NCBI RefSeq assembly: GCF_028009165.1
Contig: NC_079241.1
Coordinates: 4,402,001-4,466,000 of the forward strand
From: Akanthomyces muscarius
Lineage: Eukaryota; Ascomycota; Sordariomycetes; Hypocreales; Cordycipitaceae
Reading direction: 5' to 3'
DNA length: 64,000 nucleotides
A program made the translations under genes and the position numbers. The notes beneath the pieces were generated by a model. That model did not search any database and was not told where the DNA came from. It saw only the letters and a program-made list of their open reading frames with translations. Of this stretch, positions 44,000 through 54,342 are shown one piece after another. Every line of letters begins with the position of its first letter. The first letter of the stretch is position 1.

Positions 44000-45858
44000 G
44001 GCTCTACAACGGGGTGCTGCTCTTCAGCAACCCGTCCTGGAACGGCGCCAGCACCGTCCCTGCGTCGTTGATACGAAACATTACAGATGTCGCCCAGGAT
44101 CTTGGCTACGAGCAGCACCTCAGAAAGAACCTCACCACCCTCTCCACCAACGGAGCCCAGACCCTCAACGGCGTCATACAAGGCCTCCTCTACGTCCCTG
44201 ACATCTCCACCGTCGCCTCGTGCAACTCTCAGCAGTACGACTTCATCCCCCACAACGTCACTCGCCGGGCCCAGCTTCCGCCCGCAAACTACAACCTCAT
44301 TGCCCTCGCCCCCTGGTTCAGCATAGATTGCGTCCAGGCCTACCTCGCCGCCGCCCGTTTGGATCCCATTCGCGGCTTCATCTTCTACAAACCAAACAAC
44401 TCTACAGATAAACCTCAAGGTCCCGACTCCGCAGTATGGAATCTCGACGACGGCGGCGCCTGGAAGGAATCCAGGTTCCCCATCTTTGCCATCCCCGGTA
44501 TCGAGGGCCAGCAGATGATGCATCAGCTGAGCCTCTATTCCGGAACTGCCGACACCGTTCCTCACGGCGCAGAAATCATGCAGCGTTATGGCACAAGCCA
44601 AACAGATTACGTCAGGATCTGGGCGCAACTCACCATGAAGGGCAGCGCGAGCCTGCCCTCGCTATGGGTCTATTTTCTCATTGTCATTGGCGCTCTCCTC
44701 TTCATCGTCGCCTCCGTCTCCCTCACCATGCATTTCATCCAGCGCCGCCGCCGCACTTCTTTGCGCAAGCGCGTCGAGTCTGGCGAAGTTGATCTTGAGG
44801 CCATGGGCATCAAGCGCTTAACCGTCCCCGCTTCCCATGTTAAGGATTTTGCACTATTTACTTACACTAGCCAACCCGAACTTGCTTACGACCTGTCCAC
44901 ACCCACGTCCGAAGACCCGTCCACTATGCGGTCCAACAAGGGCAAAAAGAAGCGCAGAAGCGACCGCCATAGCAACTCATCCGCCACCGTCATCTCAGAC
45001 AGCGTCCAGACGTTGCGCAGTCAGCGCTCCGCCGTGACCGGAAAAGCCAATACAACCGCCACAAACTTCCAGCCTCAGTGCCACATTTGCCTTGTCGAGT
45101 TTGAAGATCGCCACAGCGTCATCCGCGAATTGCCTTGCCATCACATCTTCCACCCCATATGCATCGACGAGTTCCTTCTGCGCAATAGCTCCCTCTGCCC
45201 AATGTGCAAGCAATGCATGCTCCCACCAGGCTACAGCCCAAAGATTACCAACGCCATGGTCCGTCGCGAGCGCGCCCTGCGCAAGCTACGAGAACGGGTC
45301 GAATTTGACGATTCTTCTATCGAGTCTGGCGATGCCAAGTTTAAGGGCTGGGGCAAGCCGGGTTGGGGAAAGCGCTTTTTCCATTCGTCGTCCTCTTCTG
45401 AAGAGAGCCAGGATATCCAACTCGAGAAGCGACAAGCATCGCCGCCCGAACGACCCAGTGGAGACGAATCTCCCGGAAGGAGTGGAAATGGAAGCGATGA
45501 CAGTGCTGGAAGTGGAAGCCCGATGGCTGCTGCGACAACAAACACGCCGACACCAGCAGCCGCGGCGGCGCCGCCTCCGCCACAACCTTCCGTTACGCAA
45601 CCAGCTGCCTCTGCCCCGCCTCCGAAGAAAACGCGCGCGCGAAAGTCGAAAGCCCGACCCCTCCACGTACTGCCCACACAGCCCGAAGGTTCAGAGCTTC
45701 GAACAGGTTTCGCTGGCTTTGTTGGTCGCAGCAGTCCGTCCTCGTTTGCGCGTGAGCGCATGCGAGAGATTGCCAACCAAAACGCGCCATTTGACGACCC
45801 CGATCAATCACGTCCCAAATGGCGCCGCGCAGTCACCAAGGTCTTTCCAGGATTATGA
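43987..45858 (+). CDS. PA-TM-RING-like E3 ubiquitin ligase
   Basis: Single exon, 623 aa. The N-terminal part (about 1-220) looks lumenal or extracellular, with a protease-associated-like segment (DPIRGFIFYKPN, FPIFAIPGIEGQQMM); several N-x-S/T sites fit glycosylation. One transmembrane helix lies at about 225-250 (LWVYFLIVIGALLFIVASVS), followed by a basic stop-transfer RRRRTSLRKR. The RING-H2 domain is at about 365-408 (CHICLVEFEDRHSVIREL, HHIFHPICIDEFL, CPMCK), with the C-x2-C...C-x-H-x2-H...C-x2-C pattern complete. A Pro/Ser/Ala-rich tail of about 200 residues follows. The protein starts without an obvious signal peptide; either it uses the TM helix for insertion or a 5' exon is missed. 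No in-frame ATG precedes 43987 before a stop at 43948. Likely an endomembrane ubiquitin ligase. Confidence 0.85.
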   Translation: MSLVGLYNGVLLFSNPSWNGASTVPASLIRNITDVAQDLGYEQHLRKNLTTLSTNGAQTLNGVIQGLLYVPDISTVASCNSQQYDFIPHNVTRRAQLPPANYNLIALAPWFSIDCVQAYLAAARLDPIRGFIFYKPNNSTDKPQGPDSAVWNLDDGGAWKESRFPIFAIPGIEGQQMMHQLSLYSGTADTVPHGAEIMQRYGTSQTDYVRIWAQLTMKGSASLPSLWVYFLIVIGALLFIVASVSLTMHFIQRRRRTSLRKRVESGEVDLEAMGIKRLTVPASHVKDFALFTYTSQPELAYDLSTPTSEDPSTMRSNKGKKKRRSDRHSNSSATVISDSVQTLRSQRSAVTGKANTTATNFQPQCHICLVEFEDRHSVIRELPCHHIFHPICIDEFLLRNSSLCPMCKQCMLPPGYSPKITNAMVRRERALRKLRERVEFDDSSIESGDAKFKGWGKPGWGKRFFHSSSSSEESQDIQLEKRQASPPERPSGDESPGRSGNGSDDSAGSGSPMAAATTNTPTPAAAAAPPPPQPSVTQPAASAPPPKKTRARKSKARPLHVLPTQPEGSELRTGFAGFVGRSSPSSFARERMREIANQNAPFDDPDQSRPKWRRAVTKVFPGL

Positions 45859-46685
45859 TACCATACAATATTGGGCTCGGCGTTTTTTACATTTTTTTAT
45901 CAATCGGCGTTAGCACGCGACTACAACAAGGGAAAACAAAAGCATTGCGACGGCGTTTTTATACATGTGCATTCTCGGTTCTCTTTTTTTAATACTCACG
46001 ACTTTACGAAGTGATGTTGGCTCAAACAACATCCACAGCGAATCGCACTTTTATTTCTCATCTATCTTCATCTCGGTCGATACCCACATTGTTGGAAGAT
46101 GGGCTGGCTGCTGGTTTATATACTGTATACTGGTGACTTTGGTGGAACATTTTTCTGTCTTCAATCATTGAGCGGGAGCGAGGTTGTCCGCTGCTTGCCG
46201 TATCACGTGTTCTTATTTGGGCGCAACACGAGAGGATAAGATGGACTGTTGTTATATTGTCATATACGAATTGTTATATATTGAACCTATTACAATCAAT
46301 CTGTGACCGCATTCCGGGGTAATTTTGTGAATGAAATTGACAACCGAGTACTGTAGCTTCACGGGAATACCATTTGTGCTTATGGCTTTACACAAACTGT
46401 GTGTAGCTACTTTTCTCTCTCTCTCTGACTTTGTAGGGAATGTGCCCAGACGCAAAGGAAAAGATGACCAAGGAAAATGTCATTGGACCAAAAAGAGACA
46501 AAAAGCAGCTGTATCCGTTTCCCGACGCCTTTAACATAAAAAATATCGACTCTAGCAACAAAAGGGAAAAAAAAAAGAGAAAAAGTGCCCAGTTCATTTC
46601 GTCTCATTCTCGTGTCACCCAATTCCAAACTGTATGAAAAAAAAAGCAAAGACTCTAGGAGCAAAGCCAAACAGACAAGAGGCAC
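45859..46685. other. convergent 3' region
   Basis: 827 bases between the RING gene and the minus-strand membrane-protein gene. AT-rich, with a TCTCTC run at about 46414-46426. A possible extra exon of the minus-strand gene would begin near 46620 if the GTGAGT at its stop codon is a donor. Confidence 0.4.
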
Positions 46686-48545
46686 TCACGAACGCGGAGA
46701 ATCGCCAATCAGTCTGTCCTGATCGTCCCGAACGCCTCCCTTCGCGAGCACTTCCCGGACGCGATCGTCCTCTGCGGCGCGAATGCGTCGTCTTGCCGCC
46801 TCGAGCCGCTCCACGCCGCGGTCAATCGTCTCGATGTGGATGGTGAGCGGGAGCGTGGCCACCTTCGCGCTCTCCGCGTCGCGGAGGACACCCGGCTCGG
46901 CGACGCGGTCGCGCAGGTCGCCGAGGCCGGCCTGGATGGCCTCGAGCTCGAGGACCAGCGCGCTGACCTGCATGACAGCCGTGGAGCGCTGCGCGTCGAC
47001 CCGCCGGAGGAGGGTCAGCTGCTGGGACAGGTTGCTGAGGCGGCGGGCGTTGCCGCCGACGAGCGTCCACACGTTCCAGAGGATCTCGTCGCGACGCGAG
47101 GAGAGCGTGGCGGCGGAGCGCGAGGAGACTTCGTAGATGAGCGAGAGGTGGTCCTCGGCTATCGTGAGCAGGCGCAGAATGGCCTGCGCCTCGAGGATGA
47201 GGGCGGCGATGCGCTCCGAGACGAGCGTCGTGTGCTCCACGTACTTGTCGCGGAGGATTCGCTCGCTAAAGACTTGCTCCGCGGGCTGAAACGGCGAAAA
47301 GAGCCAGCCGGACCAGGTGGTCAGAGCGGCCGTGGAAGATGAGATGGCACCGTCGGAGGAGAGGGGTGCGAGCGAGTCTATGTAGCGCGCGGTCCAGCGA
47401 TTGATGGTAATGACGGCGTCGACGGCCGAGCCGACGTGCGTGTTGAAGCGCTGCAGGTCGGCGGCGCTCTGGCGCGCCGTGTCAATGAAGCCGTCAAACT
47501 CAAACATGAGCTCGTCGCGCGCCTGGATGTCGCTGTGCTTGACGAGCGTGCGCAGGTCGCGCAGGCTCGCCTCCGAGCGCTTCATCTCGAGCGGCAGCGA
47601 TGCGCCGTCGACACTCTTCTCCAGCACGTCCTCAAACTTGGCCTGCACGCCCATCAGGTCGTCAAACTCGACGGGGCTGGTGGGCATTTCCGGCTTGTCG
47701 CCGCCGAAGCGCGTGTCGGTGCAAAAGGGCAGGTTCAGGAGCGAGGCGCCGGGCACGCGGCAGATGGGCGACAGAGAAACGTAGATGGACCGTTGCAGCA
47801 TGTTTTGTGTGATAATGATGGCACCGCAGGAGAGATAAACGGCGAGAAGGAGGGCAAGAGGCCGCTTGGCGTATTGAAAGGCGAGACCAACGACGGCCGC
47901 CGCCCATCGCGCGATGCCGCTTGAGAGGGACGGGATCGAGGACGCGTCGTCGCGTCGGTCTCGACGATGCGCTTCATACTCGTCATAGTCCGATCTCTGT
48001 CGCGCGCTTCGGCGCTTCACGGGAGTTGTGTCCTGCGAAGCATATCCACGTCGTCGCACGACGGTCGAATCGCCGGCGCCGCGCGGGCTGCTGCCTGGGC
48101 GAATTGTGCGGGAACTCTGGCCGGAGCCTCTGCGGTCGCTGCCAACGTCGAGCGTCGGCATTCTGAACTCCGGGTCGGGGGTACGATGGCTGTGCGCCTG
48201 GCGCAGACTGTTGAGGCTGCTGCTACCGACGACGGACGAGGGTATGCTCGGGCGGAATGGCTCGCGTAGAATCACGTTGTCGTCAGCCTGGTGCTTGACA
48301 AAGTCGCGGATGCTGTCTTGTGAGCCAAAGCTGGAGTTCGGCTGGCTCTGCGAGCTGCGCTGCTGGTGCTGCTGCTGCGAGGGTACGCCGGAGGAGGGCT
48401 GCTCGCTAGATAGAGGGGAGAGGATGTCGTCGTTGTCGTCTTCGGGCGTGGCCCCAGGCAAGAGGGAGGTGTCGAAGCTGTCGTTTTCGCCGTCGACCAT
48501 GCGCCAAGAGTCTTCAACGGTAATCTGCCGTCTGCGCGAGGACAT
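46686..48545 (-). CDS. unknown membrane protein with coiled coils
   Basis: I do not recognise a named family. Intron-less frame, 619 aa from the ATG at 48545 (MSSRRRQITVEDSW). Residues 1-220 are polar and low-complexity (Ser/Gln/Arg rich). A hydrophobic segment follows at about 230-265 (YAKRPLALLLAVYLSCGAII), with a second short hydrophobic stretch after it (ASLLNLPFC). The rest, to about 590, is a long helical, Leu/Glu/Arg-rich region that could form coiled coils (for example ESLRDLRTLVKH-like heptads and LSNLSQQLTLLRRVDAQRS). This architecture suggests a single-pass protein with a long helical lumenal or cytosolic arm. The stop TGA lies inside the sequence CGTTCGTGAGTG, a good GT donor, so the true C-terminus may differ. 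Upstream in-frame sequence to 48653 is less protein-like. Confidence 0.75.
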   Translation of the reverse strand: MSSRRRQITVEDSWRMVDGENDSFDTSLLPGATPEDDNDDILSPLSSEQPSSGVPSQQQHQQRSSQSQPNSSFGSQDSIRDFVKHQADDNVILREPFRPSIPSSVVGSSSLNSLRQAHSHRTPDPEFRMPTLDVGSDRRGSGQSSRTIRPGSSPRGAGDSTVVRRRGYASQDTTPVKRRSARQRSDYDEYEAHRRDRRDDASSIPSLSSGIARWAAAVVGLAFQYAKRPLALLLAVYLSCGAIIITQNMLQRSIYVSLSPICRVPGASLLNLPFCTDTRFGGDKPEMPTSPVEFDDLMGVQAKFEDVLEKSVDGASLPLEMKRSEASLRDLRTLVKHSDIQARDELMFEFDGFIDTARQSAADLQRFNTHVGSAVDAVITINRWTARYIDSLAPLSSDGAISSSTAALTTWSGWLFSPFQPAEQVFSERILRDKYVEHTTLVSERIAALILEAQAILRLLTIAEDHLSLIYEVSSRSAATLSSRRDEILWNVWTLVGGNARRLSNLSQQLTLLRRVDAQRSTAVMQVSALVLELEAIQAGLGDLRDRVAEPGVLRDAESAKVATLPLTIHIETIDRGVERLEAARRRIRAAEDDRVREVLAKGGVRDDQDRLIGDSPRS

Positions 48546-49599
48546 GGCGTCGCACAGAAGAGTATCCAGCAAACAGTAACCGGCGAGACCAGGTGAGTGT
48601 GGGGTGTGAGTGACCGACAAAAGCGAGACAAGAGGCTGAAGCGAGGGTGGCAAGGTTACTTCCGTTGTTGTTTTTCTTGCGTCTTCAAACGTCCAAGCTC
48701 AGAAGTAAGAAAGAAAAACAAAACAAAGGTTGCGCACAATGACCACCCTGCTTATGACTCGAGTCACGCGCCGCTGTTGGGAGGTGTTGGGCGCCGTTCA
48801 CGGGAGGACAAGAAAGTTGAAGGTAAGTCGCGTATTGGTGTGAACGATCGGTAGGAATCTCCCGTATTAAGTGTCCAAATTCAAGTCCAGGCAGAAAGGC
48901 CGGCTTGTAGATGCATGAGTCACGGTATGAGTTGGCAGCCAGGGGGTTTTGTTTTTTGTTGACGCTAGGAACATGAGAAGGAAAGCTAGGCCAATGAGCA
49001 GAAGCAAGGCAGCAAAGAGGACCAGCGTCGCGATTGTTGATGGCTGGGTGGCGATTGATTGGTAACAGTGACGTCCTGATGCCTTGTCCCTGGGTGGGGG
49101 ATTGGCCAGGCGCTAATCGAGACCAAGTGCCGGCGGCGGGGCCAGCCGGTAACCAAAGCGTGGGAAGGCAACTTAGACTGGAGTTGAGATGAGATGTTGC
49201 AGGTGCAAGCCGTTGGCGCAAGCTCGTAATGAGACTTTGAAGGCTATTGTGCCTATTTTGTGCTGATAGGAGACAGAAACGTAGATGTTTATTGGCTAAA
49301 AAAGAATCACCAGGCCTTGCGTGGAAGGATGACCAAAACGCCGCAACTGGCACATGACCCGTTGTCGAGTCTGCTCCGGCCGCCAGCTGGCAGCCCGACT
49401 GACGGCCCGGCGGCGCATGGCCCGTTTGTGGGGTGCAAACGGCGCCGCGACGTCGACAGAGCCTTGTCTGGTTTTTCGTGTGCATCACAATATGCCCGCT
49501 GTCCTATTCCGCTGTATAATCGTACTCGAAAAGGAATAGGAAATCTCCAGCAATTCTGTTTTCAACAGATTCTGCTTATGGGCAAACCAGTCTAGCTAG
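48546..49599. other. intergenic region
   Basis: 1054 bases between two minus-strand genes; promoter and leader of the membrane-protein gene. A 267-codon minus frame here (48685-49488) is Pro/Ser/His/Arg rich with no domain and I do not accept it as a gene. Confidence 0.4.
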
Positions 49600-51473
49600 C
49601 TACCGAGCCCGCGCCTCGCCCATGGAAACCGCCTTTGTCAAGCCTTCGCGCTGGTGTCGAACATCGCTCACAGATCGAAAATGAACAGACGCCTGTCCCG
49701 GAGGCGACATCTTCAACTCGAGACGGCCAACCCGGTGGTTGTTGCAGATGAATTCTTCATGCACGCAGGTGCACACGTCTGGCGCGATCGATCGGGCCTC
49801 GTACCACGTCCCTTCCTCCAGGTCAATGACAGCAGCGCACATGGCGGCTACGACTATTGGCCGCCAGACACCGTCTCGCCTTGGCCACTGTCGGAGGAGT
49901 GCGACTGCTTCCCGTCGTATCAGACGATCGCGGCACGTGCGGCCCACGCCGAATAGCAGCTCGGCGACGGACACGGAATACGAAAATCCTTGGCCGTCGA
50001 TGCCTTGCTTTGCCTCTGATTCCTTTTCGAGGTCAATAAGCTGCCGCGAAAGATGATTAATCCTGGCATATGACCCTGTGAAGTGGTCGAACGACACTTC
50101 TCCGAGGCTGCGGTCCAGATGCAAGCATACATACACCGCCACTTCCATGAGTTGAAGTTGAATTGCCCCGTGCTTGGTCGAAGCGTTGTCAGGCTGCGTA
50201 TCTAGTAGTGCTTTGAATTTCGAACTCCAAACAGCAAGCCGGCTCTTGTATTCCCGAATTGTGCCGTCATAATCCTCGATCTTCGCAATGTCCCCAGGCA
50301 AGGTGACCATGGGGAACGCCTGAAAGATAGCAGTCAGCATGGGCTGGATATCGACAAACGCTTCGCTCATCGACTGGTAGGGCTCCGCTGGCTCCGCTGG
50401 TGGGTTCCCTTGCAGATACCAGTTTGGCTTCGGCACATCTCTTATACGGCCGAAAATTTGGGATTCGTAGAGAGAAATGAGGGAAATCAACGCCCCGGGT
50501 GATAGGATATGATCTCGGCGACCTTGGTGCCGGTGCTCCCAAAATCGCCACTGATAAAATAGTAGTATGCTGGATCGAGCATGCTCAGCTGCCTGCGCTA
50601 CATCCCCTTGCAAGCAGCATAGACCCGTGTATAGCATGCTTACGAGCATGAACGTCTCCTGATCGGCGTAGCTCGGGGAAGTCTGCTGCGCAATCTTGAC
50701 CATGTGTCTAATGGAGGCGTTGTGTTGCAGCAGAGAAAAAGCATATAATGTGTTCTTGTCGACTTCTGGAGCGGTAGGCTTTTTCGCCCTGTGGTCAAGA
50801 GCGGCGAAAGAAAGGCATGCATGCCAGACGGCTGGATAGACACGTGCTGCGCGCAGCACATCACCAGCCCAAAAGGCATGGTTGAAGCTGCCGCCAACTT
50901 GATGGACCGTGCGCAGGCGGAAGAGGTCAAAGATGTGTGATTCCTGACGGCTGACTCTGATGCCATGCGGTGCTATACTTAGTTTCGGTTGTATATGGAG
51001 AGGTTTGTGCTGCACAGGCATTGCCTCAATGGATTTGTTGACGGCAAAGCGGAAGCTTATGGGAGGATATTCACAGTCTCTCCCCGAAGACGAACCTACA
51101 AGACCCAATGTTAAAATAAGACCGACCGTCATCATGGGAACTAGCCAGCAAGACCCAGCGTCGAGGCAATACGCACATTTTTTACATGACGGCTTGCCTT
51201 CATCACACTTTATGCGTCGACGTCTGCCACCATCTCAGGTCAGACTATTTCTATCGAATAGACGGCGTCCGGGTGCAGGTCTTACCGACATGTCATGCAT
51301 CCAGTCTTTACTTTGGCTGCGAATCTTTTTTGCCGCTTGGGCAGAATGGACGTCGTGGAAGGCTCATCAGGGGAAGAGCTGAAAGTCAAGACATGCTGCT
51401 GGCCGGCTGCAGCAGGCGGAGAAATTTGGCTCTCGGGAGAGCTGGAGTTGTCAGAAGCATATGTCGGAACCAT
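49600..51473 (-). CDS. Zn2Cys6 transcription regulator, frame discrepancy
   Basis: Fungal zinc-cluster regulator. Likely exons are 51473-51286, 51223-51178 and 51095-49600. Exon 1 ends in KTGCMTCR and exon 2 continues RRRIKCDEGKPSC; the last exon begins SSSGRDCEYPPISFRF. Together they supply Cys 1-4 and 6 of C-x2-C-x6-C-x6-C-x2-C-x6-C. The fifth Cys codon is lost: the three exons sum to 1730 bases, two short of a multiple of three, and TGT is followed by five A's where six would keep frame. The remaining about 498 codons are a typical fungal transcription-factor middle region (VHQVGGSFNHAFWAGDVLRA, KIAQQTSPSYADQETFMLVS). It may be a mutated gene, an assembly error in a homopolymer, or unusual splicing. 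Target genes are unknown. Confidence 0.75.
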
Positions 51474-52179
51474 TTGCGATACCAAGGTGGCGGGACGACG
51501 ACCAGCGTTGCGTCAAGGGTGAGGCACTGTATGTTGGTGGCAGACGTGGCTGCGGGCGGCGACAAAGAGATGATGCGATGGCTGTGGGCCACTAACGGAG
51601 CTACTGGGTCAGGGGAATTTTCGTGAACGAGCCATGGATCGCGCTCATGAAGCTGCTATTCACAGACATGGCAGAAACAATGACGGTACAATAGAATTAT
51701 AAGGGGCAAAAATCATTAAGATTAAGATGTTGCCCTAAGAGGCGACAATCAGCTTCTAGCGTCGATGTGCTGACTGCATCCGCCCAAGGCCCGTAGCCCG
51801 AGATGCATAGTAGATCGGCAGCAGCTGGAGCAACAAGTCAGTAGTTAATTGAGCATGCTTATTCCAGTGTGCAGTCGTCTCATGTCTGAGTCGGTGGAGC
51901 GTGGGATTGAGTAGCCTGTGTGTTGTGTGCAGCGCCGAAAGCTACAAGCGTGACAGCGGCGACAGCACCAAAGATTTAGCCTCGGCTCGCCGATGCCGCC
52001 CCAGCAGAGGCGCTAAAAACGGCAGGCCGCGGGACGCAAGAAACTCCAGAGAGCTTCATGTGCGTTTGCGCCCTCTACTTCCTTTTCGTCATCCCTCAAA
52101 TCTACAGACCACACGTTGCGATCGATACCTGTCCTCTTCATCTCCACCGAAAACACACACAAGATCTAATGCCGCACCA
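51474..52179. promoter_or_regulatory. divergent promoter, Zn2Cys6 regulator / PEX2
   Basis: 706 bases between divergent starts. The PEX2 frame is open upstream to 51901 but with no supported ATG. No specific site is claimed. Confidence 0.4.
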
Positions 52180-53487
52180 ATGAGCGAATCGAGCTTCGTG
52201 CAAGCCCAGCAACGGGTCGCCGCCCGCCGACAGGCCCGCGAGGTCCAGGCCGCCGCCCGCATCGCGGCGCAGCGAGAAGCGTCGCGCACCAGCACGCAGC
52301 TGCAGCGCCTGCCGTTCCCCCTGAGCCGCCTCGCGCCGGCCTGGGATGCCGTGTCGTCGCGCGAGGGCACGCGGCCGGCGTTTCGCGTCGCCCAGGTCGA
52401 CGCCGAGCTTCTCGACGACGAGCTCGTCGACCTGCTTAAGGCGCAGGTCGCCGACGCCCTCAAATACTTTGCCGGCGGCCATCTGCAGGACGACTGGTCC
52501 GACGAGATCATCCTCGCGCTGCGCGCCGTCCTCTTCAAGCTGACCATCTGGGACCACGACGCGACGTACGGCGCGGCCCTGCAGAACCTGAAATACACCG
52601 ACGCGCGGAGCACCGGCCCCGTCCTGGTGGCGCCTTCGCGGGCGCAAAAGTCGGTCTACGGCCTCGTCAGCGTCGTGGGCAAGTACGCATGGACCAAATG
52701 GGAGGGCTGGCTGGTCGAGCAGGACGACGGGTACGACGAGCCCAGCCCGCGCGTGCGGCTGCTGTCGCGGTGGACGTCGCGCCTCACGACGGTGCACTCG
52801 GCGGCGGCCTGCGCGTCGTTTCTCGTCTTTCTGCTGCACGGGCGCTACCGCACGCTGCTCGACCGGATACTACGGATGAGGCTGGCGCCGCCGACGAGCC
52901 AGGTCAGCCGCGAGGTGTCGTTTGAGTACCTGAACCGGCAGCTGGTGTGGCACGCCTTTACCGAGTTCCTGCTCTTCGTGCTGCCGCTCATCGGCATCAA
53001 CCGCTGGCGTCGCTGGCTGAGCCGCACGTGGCGCAGGACCAAGGAGATTGTCAACACGAGCAGCGCGAGCGCCGCCGAGGGCGGTGCCGGCGCCTCGGGC
53101 GAGTACGGATTCCTGCCGGAGCGTACGTGCGCCATCTGCTACCAGGACCAGAACGAGGCCACCACGGAAAACGAAATCATGCTGGCGGCGTCGAGCGGCG
53201 TCGTCGGCTCCGCGCAGACGGATGTGACGAACCCCTACGAGACGATTCCCTGCGGCTGCGTCTACTGCTTCGTGTGCCTGGCGACCCGGCTGGAGCGCGA
53301 AGAGGGCGAGGGCATTACGTGCCTGCGGTGCGGCGAGCACGTCAAGGAGTGCCGGCCGTGGGACGGCGATGTCGTGGAGCCTGCCAGCACCAGGTCAGGG
53401 GGGCACAAAACGGTGGCCTTTTCCGACGACGTTACGGGTGGCATGGATGAAGAAGAGGAGGAGGAGGAAGAAGAAGTCGAGGAATAA
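52180..53487 (+). CDS. pex2: peroxin PEX2 (peroxisomal RING E3 ligase)
   Basis: PEX2, PEX10 and PEX12 form the peroxisomal membrane ubiquitin ligase that recycles the import receptor PEX5. Single exon, 435 aa, start at 52180 (MSESSFVQAQQ). Features: the Pex2/Pex12 N-terminal domain (about 35-270) with LPFPLSRLAPAWD, LDDELVDLLKAQV, RAVLFKLTIWDHDATYG and ALQNLKYTDARS; hydrophobic membrane segments (about 205-225 and 255-275, FTEFLLFVLPLIGINRW); a C-terminal RING at about 317-385 (CAICYQDQ, NPYETIPCGCVYCFVCLATR, CLRCGEHVKEC). The tail ends in nearly pure Glu (GAA/GAG repeats). The Pex2 RING spacing is long between the Cys pairs, as expected. Without this gene peroxisomal matrix import should fail, as known from the family. 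Confidence 0.94.
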   Translation: MSESSFVQAQQRVAARRQAREVQAAARIAAQREASRTSTQLQRLPFPLSRLAPAWDAVSSREGTRPAFRVAQVDAELLDDELVDLLKAQVADALKYFAGGHLQDDWSDEIILALRAVLFKLTIWDHDATYGAALQNLKYTDARSTGPVLVAPSRAQKSVYGLVSVVGKYAWTKWEGWLVEQDDGYDEPSPRVRLLSRWTSRLTTVHSAAACASFLVFLLHGRYRTLLDRILRMRLAPPTSQVSREVSFEYLNRQLVWHAFTEFLLFVLPLIGINRWRRWLSRTWRRTKEIVNTSSASAAEGGAGASGEYGFLPERTCAICYQDQNEATTENEIMLAASSGVVGSAQTDVTNPYETIPCGCVYCFVCLATRLEREEGEGITCLRCGEHVKECRPWDGDVVEPASTRSGGHKTVAFSDDVTGGMDEEEEEEEEEVEE

Positions 53488-53783
53488 AACTTGGGCATCT
53501 GACCCAACTATGAAGATTACGAAACATGGCCAAAACGGCAAGAAGGTGTATTATACAATACGTGAGCACACAAGCTCCGATATTCTCTTTCTGTTCTTTG
53601 CATGGCGGGCGGGGAAATTTCACGAGAACTAGAAAATGGTGTGTGTATATACATTTGTAATTGTTATCTAGTTATGCAGCGATTTATGGTAGCTTGCTGG
53701 TCTCGCCAGATTGCGCATGAACATGTGATTGATGCCGAGGGAGGAGTCGAGCTTGAGACAGAAAAGGGCATCCGCAGAGCATG

Positions 53784-53981
53784 TCACTTCTTGTATCCGA
53801 TGCGCTGAAGCAAGTCTGTTACAGCTCTCTGCGCGCGCTGTGGCGTCATCTCCACAGCACCATCGGTACCCGAGGGGCTCCCCTGTGGAGACTCAAGGTA
53901 CAGCTTCTCCAGGGACTTTCCTGCCAGGATGGCAATGGCCAATTTGCCTGGCATATCCACAAGCCGCCCTTTCGAGACCAT
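53784..53981 (-). CDS. possible small protein, 65 aa
   Basis: An ORF of 66 codons with stop, starting MVSKGRLVDMPGKLAIAILA and ending RAVTDLLQRIGYKK. Codon use is varied and gene-like and the sequence has a plausible alternation of Leu/Lys/Glu. It sits in the gap between PEX2 (convergent) and the next gene (divergent), a normal place for a small gene. The frame stays open upstream to 54113 (about 44 more codons) but that part is less coding-like. I do not recognise it. It could also be the 3' exon of a spliced gene whose 5' part I cannot place. Confidence 0.4.
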   Translation of the reverse strand: MVSKGRLVDMPGKLAIAILAGKSLEKLYLESPQGSPSGTDGAVEMTPQRAQRAVTDLLQRIGYKK

Positions 53982-54342
53982 CAGCTTGCTCTTCCCGTTT
54001 CTCGCTTCTTCATTCCTCTCCCAATAAATGAAAGAAGCCAATCTGTTGCGCGGGCTGCACAGACGACCGATTTCGCACACGTCCAGCAACATGCTCGAGT
54101 AAACACACACCACCGAAGCTCAATTCGAAAACCGACCACGGGACCCTGCACCGCCTTTCTCGTGGAGCTCCTGGAGCAGCGCCGGGCTGCCGGTCTGAGA
54201 CCATCCAGCGGAAGAAAGCTCGGCCCAGTTCTTGTGTGAAAGGAAGAAGAGGAAGAAGAAGCTTCCAGCCGAGAACAAGTCCCAAGAGCACAGGCTCCTC
54301 CAACGCGCGCCGAAGCCTTCTCGGCTGCCCGACTCCCCCAAA
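53982..54342. promoter_or_regulatory. short divergent region
   Basis: 361 bases between the small ORF and the polytopic membrane gene. Ends in a purine-rich leader (GAAGAAGAGG at about 54240-54262). Nothing else seen. Confidence 0.35.

Noticed and set aside
48685..49488. 267-codon minus-strand frame upstream of the unknown membrane-protein gene
   Set aside because: Composition is skewed (Pro, Ser, His, Arg), no domain, and it lies in the promoter/leader of a minus-strand gene.
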